Below, piece after piece: positions 56,383 through 64,000 of a stretch of DNA of 64,000 nt (position 1 is its first letter; the number at the start of each line of letters is the position of its first letter). The DNA is from Emiliania huxleyi CCMP1516. Its lineage: Eukaryota; Haptophyta; Isochrysidales; Noelaerhabdaceae. The notes under the pieces are model-generated. The model did no database searches and was not told the DNA's origin. It worked only from the letters and a program-made list of their open reading frames with translations. The DNA lies in contig NW_005200941.1 in assembly GCF_000372725.1 (NCBI RefSeq), positions 118,046 to 182,045 of the forward strand. The letters run 5' to 3'. A program made the translations under genes and the position numbers.

Positions 56383-57122
56383 ATGCCGAACAGCGCCGCT
56401 ACCGCAACCTCCGCGGAGGAGTACCTGTCCTGCTGGCGCAGAACGCTCGAGCAACGCCTTCGCACGGCGGTCGGCAAGGCGCTGGCCGAGCAGCCAAAGG
56501 ACCCGTGCGCTGCCGTCGCGCTCGAATTGTTGCGTGGGACCAGCCTCGAGGAGAGAGCGGCCGCTCTCTCCGCCGCGCAAGCAGAGCAGGAGGACGGTCC
56601 TCAGGACGACTTTGCAGGTTGTCCTTTCCGGCCCGCTGCCTCTGCCACCCGCCACCACCGCCTCTGGCACCGCTGCCGCCCCGCGCGCTCTGTCACCCAC
56701 GCACCGCTCCCGCCTGCCTCAGCCGCACCTCCCATTCCACCACCATCCCTCGCGCGCGACCCGGCCACCGTTCGCATCCCGATGCCTACTCACAGTCGCA
56801 CTCTCCCCGGCGGTGCAGGAGATGCTCAAGTGGGCTGCACCGCCTCCAAGAACAACGAGACGGAGCTGCGCAAGCTCAGGGACGAGAACAAGCTGCTCAA
56901 GGAGGAGATCCAGTCGCTCAATAACCAGTCGCTCAAGGAGAAAAACCAGTCGCTTAAGCAGGACGAGAAGCCGTCGCTCAAGGACCAGCTCAGCAACGTC
57001 AGCACGCCGAGTGCCACCACTTCGCGCGACGGCAAGGCCGACGCATTCCCCGCACCGCCGCCTTCGCGCCACCGCGCCACCGCCCCCACCCACACACCGC
57101 CGCCGCGTCCGCCGCCGCCTCC
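56105..57122. repeat. Right arm of inverted duplication of the shared N-terminal exons
   Basis: Inverse partner of 43155-44165. Coding parts are highly similar. Intron 1 differs in length by two bases (201 against 199), and non-coding parts show indels, so coding sequence is under constraint or the copy is not very recent. Confidence 0.85.
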
Positions 57123-60083
57123 CTCTCCTCCGCCGCCGCCGCCCTATGCATATCCCTCTCTCCACCGCCGCCTCCCTCTCCTCCGCCGCCGTGTCTGCGT
57201 CTGCCTCCCTCTTTTCTTGCCGCCACGCCACCCTCTCCACCTCCGCCTTACCCCCTCCCTCTCTCCACTCCTCTCAGGTCGAGGCGGAGCACGCCGAGGA
57301 GTGGGGCGTCGCCGGCTGGGTGGACTCCCTCGCCCTCGCCAAGGTGGTGGCCGAGGCGCTAAAAGAGCCGCCCGGAACCACAGACCCGTTCAAGTACGTG
57401 CTCAGCCTCTCGCTCGCCGACCTCCAGGAGAAGCTCGAGGCGGTGAAGCTGAGTGAGGCGATCGCCGAGACCCTCTGGTCCGCCATTGAGAAGCTGCGCG
57501 ACCAACGCGCAGCGACTGGGGCGGCGCTGAACGCCAAGTTCGCCGCGGAGGGCGACACGTTCGAGATGGGCTTCGGCGGCGTCGAGCAGTTCTACGGAGG
57601 CGTGCTGCACGCCAGTAGCTTGCCTATCCTACCCGCCCTCTCTCACCGGCCGCCCCCCGTCCCCTGACCGGTGAGCAGGCCTCGAGAAGATCATCGGGCC
57701 GCCGCTTATGGTGGAGGGCTCGCTCCTCAAGGCCATGGAGACGGAGCACTGCACACTGAAGGATGCGGACGAGCCGTTCGACACCTCAAACGGCATCGAG
57801 GGCGCGACCTCCAAGCTCGAGTGGGAGTTCGTCGTCGCGCCCGTGATCGAGGACCAGGACAGCCCCTACGCAGAGCGCGGCGGCGACTTCCGCACGGCTC
57901 ACCGCGAGTGGTGCCGCAAGCCGGAGCCGCTCTTGGTCTACGAGAAGAAGATGGCGGACGAGATGAACCCGAGGCTCGTTGAGGCGGGGCAGGCGCCGCT
58001 CATCAAGGAGGAGCTCGTCGCCGGCCGGCTTTACACGGGGCCGATGTACGAGAAGTACAACGCCGTCCTTCGCTTCAACTCAGCGCGCGATCGCGACGGC
58101 GCTGTGCTGCTGGAGTACGCCTCGATGGAGGAGGTGCCCTTTCTGCAGAAGAAGTGCGGCTGGCTTCACCTCGGCGAGTGGGCTGCGACGGCGGCGGGCA
58201 AAGGCGAGCCGGCCGCGGTGCGCTGGACGTGGCACAACCAGTACTCGACCACCATCCACGCGATCAACTCAATCATCGTCAAGCTGTCGCCGCTGACCAG
58301 GATCACGCCGCTCTACCGCGGCTGGGCGGGCGCCACGCTCCCGGAAGCCTTCTTCAAGCCGGACGCGTTCGGCTTCCGCGGCGGCGTCGAGTACGGCTTC
58401 TCGTCGACCACCACCGACCGCGCGCAGGCGGTGCACTACGCGGAGGGCAAGGCGTCGACGGTGCTCGAGCTCGTGATGGGCATGATCGACCGCGGCGCCG
58501 ACGTCTCGTGGCTCTCGCAGTACCCGCACGAGAAGGAGACGCTGCTGCCGCCGCTCATGGGCCTGCAGGTGCGCCAACCCTCCGACTCCCTCGCCCGCTC
58601 TTCTCCTCCATCGCCCCCCCCCCCCCCCGCTTCCTGACACCTGCAGGTGCGTTTGACGGGCGTGGAGGGCAGCACGCTCGTCGTCCAGTGCAGCTTCTCC
58701 ATCAACATGGCCTCGCTCACGCTCGAGCAGGTGGCGGGCAAGCGTAAGAAGCTGCTCACCGACATGGGCGCGCAGATGGCGGCCGAGGTGCGCCGCGGGG
58801 TGGCGGGGGGGGCAGCAGAGGAGGCGGCGCAACTAGTGCGCGCCCACCTCGGCCTCGAGCGATGCGCGGACGCCGGAGGCGCGGCGGACAAGCGGCTCGA
58901 GGCGCCGCTCGGTGACGAGGCTGAGGCGTACAACTCTGACCCGCGCTTCCAAGCGGCGGTGGGCGACGCGCTCAAGGTGAAGCGCGCGGCGGTGCTCGCG
59001 GCGACGATGCAGCACGGCGGCGGCGGCGGGCTTGCCGCGGCGATGGATACGGTATTGCCGCTGCAGGCCAGCAGCGTCGATTTGACGGGGTTCCCCCTTG
59101 GAACCACCGGCTGGATCACGGCGAGCGAGGTTGAGGGCGAGTCCAAGGAGGTCGGGGCTAAGGTGGTCTACCAGGGGCGCGAGATGGTCGTGGGCGTGAC
59201 CCGCGACTCCGAGGACGGGTGGGATTCCGAGGACGAGGAGGACGACGGCAACCTGAAGCTGGTCGATGACGAGATGGTGGGCACGGTGGTCGCGTGGATG
59301 AAGTCGGAGCCGTCGGCGCTGACGTCGCTGAAGCTTGACTGGGGCAAGGCGTGCGGCCGCGTGCGGGAGGCGGTGCTAGGCGTGGTGCGGACGACGCGCT
59401 CGCTCGTTGCGCTGAGCGTGGGCGAGGATGGGGCGATGCCGCTCAACCCGCTGCAGCTCAACGGGCGCGAGGCAGTGACGTCGCTCGACTTGTCGAGCAA
59501 GAAACTCGGACCCGGTTCGGCTGCCGTCGTTGCGGCGGGTCTCTCGGTCAATGGGGTTCTGACCAATTTGAACCTCTACGGGAACGAGATTGGCGACGAG
59601 GGCGCCACTGCGATCGCCGAGGCGCTGCGCGGCAATGAGGTGCTGACCACCCTTGTGCTATGCTATAACGACATCGGCCCCACCGGCGCCACCGCGATCG
59701 CCGAGGCTCTGCAGGGCAACGCGGTGATGACCAACCTTGTACTCATGGGCAACCACATCGGCGACGAGGGCGCCGCTGCGCTGGCCTCCGCTCTTCGTGT
59801 CAACGGGGTATTGACCTCCTTGGACGTGAGCTACAACTTCTTGACCCAGGAGGCGGCCCTCGGCATCGTGCGCGTCGAGCGGCAGCGCAACAAACTCACC
59901 TCGCTGGGCTTGAGTCGCTGCAGCATCGGCCTAACTGGCGCCGCAGAGATCGCCGAGTACGTGTCGGGCAGCGGGGTGCTGAAAAACATCGACCTCCGCT
60001 TAAACAGTTTGGGCGCCGAGGGGAAGGGAGTGATTCGAGATGCGGTGAGCGGGCGGGAAGGGTTCAGGCTCAAGATGGATTAG
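56383..60083 (+). CDS. ADP-ribosyltransferase (R-S-E type) - leucine-rich repeat protein with shared N-module
   Basis: Exons 56383-56617, 56819 to about 56997 (donor uncertain), 57278-57599, 57679-58568 and 58647-60083 give about 1,020 residues. The first 138 codons (MPNSAATATSAEEYLSCWRR, then coiled coil RDENKLLKEEIQSLNNQSLK) match the giant gene at 43891. The middle exon WVDSLALAKVVAEALKEPPG is a helical linker. The catalytic domain (about 300-540) shows the arginine-ADP-ribosyltransferase triad: LYRGWAG (Arg), YGFSSTTTDRAQAVHYA (Ser-Thr-Thr) and SQYPHEKETLLPPL (ExE). C-terminal repeats (about 817-1015: LNLYGNEIGDEGATAIAEAL, LVLCYNDIGPTGATAIAEAL, LVLMGNHIGDEGAAALASAL) are RNI/NLR-type LRRs. 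Expected reaction: transfer of ADP-ribose from NAD+ to arginine (or NAD glycohydrolysis). No signal peptide is seen, so it is probably cytosolic. Intron 57600-57678 is GC-AG. Confidence 0.8.
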
Positions 60084-60730
60084 AGGTGCATGAAATCGGA
60101 CAGTCTTGTACATTCTGGACACGTGTTTTCTTTTTTATTGAGAGAGGCTTGTATTTTAACAATTCTTTTTTTATTGTTTCAGCAGGGTACTCATGCCTCA
60201 GCAATCGCCGCTCAGCATCCTCCCCTTCGATTCTCGTTTTCTCACAAACAGCCTCAAGCTCAAACAAACGCATGTCAGAGAAGCCTGTGTATGCTGGTCC
60301 TCTTTGAACGATCCGCGCGTGAAGGTAGGAAGCATAGGACCTTGTTGGCAGCAGCCAGCTTGTTGCGCTGCTTCGTTGCGATGAGCTGATTGGGATCACA
60401 GAAGTGCATATCCATGCCAGAGCACCGCCACGATCTTGAAGCAGAACACATCGCAACCGCATCGTCCGCACTGCCATCAGCATGCCGCGCCCGCCGCTAC
60501 GCCGCAGCCGCCTTACGGCACGCATAGCGGCAGCACATGGTACGGTGCGCGTACTTGAGCAGGAATTGCGCGCCGCAAGTAGCGCACTGGCCCTGGGAGA
60601 AGGCGATATGGCGTCGTGTGCGGCATACGTTGGTCGGGACGCGTCCAGGTATTTTTCGGGTAAACCTGGACTTTTGCAGGTATACCCGGGTTTTACCCGG
60701 AGTTGGCCTTATGTCGTCTAAGTTCATGGC
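60084..60730 (-). other. Unclear open stretches; Cys-rich segment on minus strand
   Basis: On the minus strand 60660-60500 reads FSQGQCATCGAQFLLKYAHR then CCRYACRK, which resembles a zinc ribbon. Further down another frame reads MRLFELEAVCEKTRIEGEDA and another CDPNQLIATKQRNKLAA. None can be joined with confidence. The inverted cgggtatacc-like phrases at 60640-60700 resemble 28500-28580. Confidence 0.25.
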
Positions 60731-62269
60731 CCCCGACCATACAGAGTAATGCCGGCATACAGGCAGCGTCTAAGTCTGAGCCCGGCTCCGTGCGGGGGCT
60801 AAGTTGAGCGCTCGCTCGCTGCAGAGGCTGAGTGTAGAGCAACCCTCTAGCCCTACTACCCAACCATTTCTGATCTCTGTCGGCGGTCAGTACGACCGAT
60901 CAGGTCGGAGTTTTCTGATGGTTGGAGGGTCTATATCTGTGTGTACTCCTGTTCTCGATTCTCGCTCCTGTAACTATTGATATCGGAGCGACGTCCGATC
61001 CAGCAGTCGTCTGCGACATGGCAGTGGCCCCGGGTCATGTGCAGCTGGTCCCGAGCGGCTCAGGTCCCAGATCGAATCTCGGACCCACAGATTCTAGATT
61101 CCTTTAGATTCCCTGGATTCCCGCAACAGCGATCTCTTAGCGGCGGCAAACAGAGGCGCAACTCTGCCAGCAGCGAGGAGGCTCCTGCTGCTCAGCTACC
61201 GAGGCCTGGTGGCGTCGGCTGCTGCGTGGAGAAGACAGCAGCACTGTCCGACCTCAAAACATGCACAACAAGCGGGATTTGTGACTCTGTCTTCGATTCT
61301 TCAGTCGCTCTGCCGGACGCGCTCGCTTTGTCGCGAGGGTCACCGGTGCAAGCCGTGTGGACGCCCAGAATAGCCTCCCCAGGCTTAGCTAGAGTGAGAG
61401 ATATTGTGCACATGATCAGCCTCTACAATATATACACTGACACTTTACCTCCCAGAGCTCGTCTCGGTCCGCCACGGCCATCCTCAGCCTCCGGAGGGCC
61501 CCCGGCCGCGGCGCGGTGCGGCGGCGTCACAAATCCGACGTCAGTTCACCGGGACGCGATCGGGCGATCTGAAGTCCAACTAGGCGCATGGATTGCCCGC
61601 CCAGGGCTATCACCTGGACCCCTCAATGGACGCCTGCGGTGCCGCCCCCACGAGGTGTTGTTCACACCTGTCCAACCACATTCGTCGTGCAGCAGGAACG
61701 CGCTGTGTGTGGCTGGCAGCAAACTCAAATGACGACGGGTTGCAGCCTCGTAGCTCAACGGCAACATTGTGCAAGAAGAAGGCTGATAGAAGTAGAACCA
61801 GCCACACAACCAACAGCTTCTGGAGAGTATGCGGAGCGCAAGCAGCCGGTGATCAAAGGCGTGTTGCTGTCGGTGGCAGAATGCCAGAGGGACGCCGGCG
61901 CTTCGGTGCGTGGCTTCGGGGTGGTCACAATTTTCCACCGCTCAACTTGGAGGCAGTGTGTCTAGTAGCGTGCTACAGCTATGACGGCGGACCTCACTGG
62001 GGCGCCGACGTGCGACGACCGTCTGGGATCGAAAGACGAAACCGCGTCCCAGGAGCTCGTGCAGAGCGCGCTCCGGAGCTCTGTGGCGGAAAATTTGAAG
62101 GGAATGTGGTGGCTTCCCATCGCCTCTGTATGTACCCAATAAAGTGCTAACACGGCCCTCGGGCAGCAGGGGGTATGTGGCGAGCGCACGGAGGCACATT
62201 TAGGCCGCCGTGATATCGCCCTTCCGGGCACCCCGTTTCGGTAGCCGTTTAGGGGTTATTGACAGCATC
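60731..62269. other. No gene recognised
   Basis: Open frames such as 60977-61732 (+) and 61593-62150 (+) lack recognisable motifs and have mixed composition. Base composition is less GC-rich than upstream. Confidence 0.3.
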
Positions 62270-62660
62270 CCCTCTAACTATTGACAATATATTGACATAT
62301 CGATCGCTGATTTTAACCTCCAAGCGCACCAAATGTCGACATTTGTCCCAAACATCGCCTAGATGTGGGCTGAAATCAAAAAAATCGCGAGTTCACAGCG
62401 ATTTTAATGCGATTTAAGCGATTTTGAAGCGATTTGGGCCCGTTTTGAACGATTTATTAGAGCCATTTTTCAAGCCCGGGATGGACCGCCACCGCTGGAT
62501 ATATTGATATGTTGAGTGCAACCTGACGGTCCTGACCAGCCCAGGCCCAGCCTCTCCTCTAACTATTGCAATATATATTATATATTGATGTTGATCGCCT
62601 CTGTAACTATTGCAGCAATATATTCAATATTTATCGACTGCCTTAACTCCTGTCCTCGAG
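62270..62660. other. AT-rich island with attgacaatatattgac and gcgatttt repeats
   Basis: tattgacaatatattgacatatc, tatattgatatgttgag, caatatatattatatattgatg and caatatattcaatatttatc are variants of one AT-rich motif, with gcgatttt(aa) units repeated five times between (about 62385-62455). The island stands out strongly from its GC-rich surroundings. Candidates are a replication start, a centromere-like or matrix attachment site, or part of an AT-rich mobile element. Confidence 0.4.
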
Positions 62661-63720
62661 ATCTCTCTAAATCTGCGCCCTCTGATCAACCGTGATCATT
62701 CGGGAAGTCGGTAGTATGAGCGAGTATGAGCGCCGCGGGGCCCCGTTTCCGCACTGCTGCGCGGCGCACGGTGCCTCCGGGGGCCCCCGCGCCCCCCCAG
62801 AGGCGCACACGGACACGCGAGTCGCTCGGGACCCGACCCGGGCCTGTGCGGCTCCGACGCGGTGTATACCTTAATAACCAACGAAAAAGTACTTAGAACG
62901 GGGGAGGGGGGGAAACACGCACACACGACTGCTGTCGGCGCACAACAGTGCGCTCCTCTACTCACATGCCGACGGAGGAACCCACGTACAAAGCATGCAC
63001 ATCAGCACACCGCGACGGACGATCAGAGAACGACACGGGACAAAACGGAATGCACGGAAGACACAGGACTGGTTGCGGTCACATAAATAGGTGATCCAGT
63101 GGACATGGGGCGCCGCCGGGGGGAGTAACCCCACGGCTAGCGCGACACAGGAGTCCCAGAAAGAGAGTTTGTGGTGAGCTGGTGGAGCGCAACACGGCAT
63201 GGAGCCAGAGAGTCCGCGGGAGAGCGGCGATCGCGCGGCGGACGCGCGCGCACCCAAGCGGGGCGCGCGGCCGGCGAGCGCCCTCGGCGCAGCTCGAGTA
63301 GTCATCGCGCACATCACAAGATGGCAGCCGGCGGAAGGCGCGATGTCCCGCGGCGGCGACAGCGCCGGACCGACCCCCGGGCGCGAGAAGGGGGGAGCAA
63401 ACACGAGGCGCGCGGGGGGGCGGCCGGCAGCTGGCCGCGCGCGGGGCTCGCAGCCTCAAGCGGAGGCCGGGAGGTACGGCAGTCCGACCACCTGCAGGAG
63501 GGGAGGGCGGGTTCGGGTACCATGGGGGCAGGGGAGGGTGGGTTCGGGTACCGTGGGGGTAGGGGAGGATGCGCGACCCCCTGCAAAGTCGAGTCCCCCA
63601 CCGCCGACCAGTTCATGGTGTTTGCGGCGCGGAGCCCCGAGAGGGGCGAGTCGAAGCCGACGGGCCTGTGAGCAACCAGCCGCAGGGGCTCAGAAGACAG
63701 CCCGGCCGCCCTGGACACGG
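62661..63720. other. No gene recognised; short direct repeat
   Basis: gggcgggttcgggtaccatgggggcagggg and gtgggttcgggtaccgtgggggtagggg (about 63507-63565) are tandem diverged copies. Several Arg/Pro-rich frames show no motif. ataaatagg near 63085 is AT-rich but unsupported as a promoter. Confidence 0.3.
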
Positions 63721-64000
63721 CTAGGCGGCAGGCGCAGGAAGGGAGGGAGGAAAGGAGGGGGGAGGGGGGGGGGGGGGGCGTCTCGGCTTCATCTCGGCTG
63801 CTCCTCCGCGATGGTGTATCTCGGCCATCCCTCGGCCGTATCTCGGCCGTATCTCGGCTACATCTCGCCCCGAGGACGATCCCGTCTCGAGCTCGCAGAA
63901 GGTGATGGTGCCGAAGCGCGAGAAGGCCGTCTGCAGGTCGGAGGGCGAGAAGTGCGGCGGGAGGTCCGAGACTAGCACCGCAGAGCCTGCTTCACACGCC
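63721..64000 (-). CDS. Partial RNA-binding (RRM) protein running off the right edge
   Basis: The minus-strand exon 64000 to about 63880 reads SAVLVSDLPPHFSPSDLQTA then FSRFGTITFCELETGS, the first half of an RRM with RNP2-like VLVSDLP. After it lie gagatacggcc repeats (63825-63880), a further short-repeat intron candidate, and the open frame continues only into proline runs. The acceptor may be gtgaagcag at 63988-63980. The rest of the gene lies partly outside the window. Confidence 0.55.
   Translation of the reverse strand, partial: ACEAGSAVLVSDLPPHFSPSDLQTAFSRFGTITFCELETGSSSGRDVAEIRPRYGRGMAEIHHRGGAAEMKPRRPPPPPPPSFPPSLPAPAA

Noticed and set aside
63166-63720. Coding exons of the RRM gene upstream of 63720
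   Set aside because: The minus-strand frames here are Pro/Arg-rich and do not continue an RRM; no RNP1 motif was seen.

Overview
This is a GC-rich nuclear segment of a eukaryotic microbe, most likely a unicellular alga and plausibly a haptophyte. It carries actin, spliced genes with GTGCG-type and some GC-AG introns, very large multidomain proteins, dense microsatellites and dispersed intron-like repeats. Two 100-N assembly gaps (17848-17947, 30410-30509) show it is a scaffold. The lineage call is inference from style, not from a marker search.

Layout. 1.1-6.6 kb (-): one gene fusing RidA, an FAD-linked oxidase and a creatininase, cut by many short repeat-bearing introns, one holding a telomere-like tract. 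6.6-18.1 kb: repeat-rich, with a decayed retroelement, a Cys-rich unknown gene (11.5-12.8 kb, -), a glycosyltransferase (14.4-15.3 kb, -) and a 2-kb element with 41-bp terminal inverted repeats (16.09-18.11 kb). 18.3-25.9 kb: two near-identical actin genes in 1.6-kb inverted arms around an ankyrin-membrane-CYP74-like P450 gene. 26-28.1 kb (-): a 699-aa multi-spanning membrane protein. 28-35 kb: repeats, a MITE-like element, inverted arms around (GA)n, a probable unknown gene and a PAS gene.

35.5-60.1 kb is the most remarkable part. A predicted 2,634-aa protein (-) joins a conserved N-terminal module, coiled coil, HET/TIR-like domain, possible CHAT-like segment, ankyrin repeats, lectin-like repeats, an SF1-type P-loop NTPase and a C-terminal jelly-roll-like end. 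An inverted copy of its first exons, about 12 kb away, starts a second gene (+) that instead carries an arginine-type ADP-ribosyltransferase domain and leucine-rich repeats. Head to head with that gene lies a NUDT9-like Nudix domain followed in frame, after one predicted 108-nt intron, by an ankyrin-TRP channel: the parts of an ADP-ribose-gated TRPM2 channel in reversed order. Also between them are an MBD-CXXC-CW-GNAT chromatin protein and a [2Fe-2S] thioredoxin-like ferredoxin fused to a reductase. I propose, as a hypothesis only, that the two NAD-related effector genes and the Nudix channel form an NAD+/ADP-ribose signalling or defence module.

Many introns are bordered by direct copies of 12-36 bp of exon, and at least three sequence families (called C, D and E here) recur as whole introns in unrelated genes in a fixed orientation, as expected of introner elements or recent intron gain. 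60.1-64 kb holds little that is recognisable except an AT-rich island and the start of an RRM gene at the right edge.
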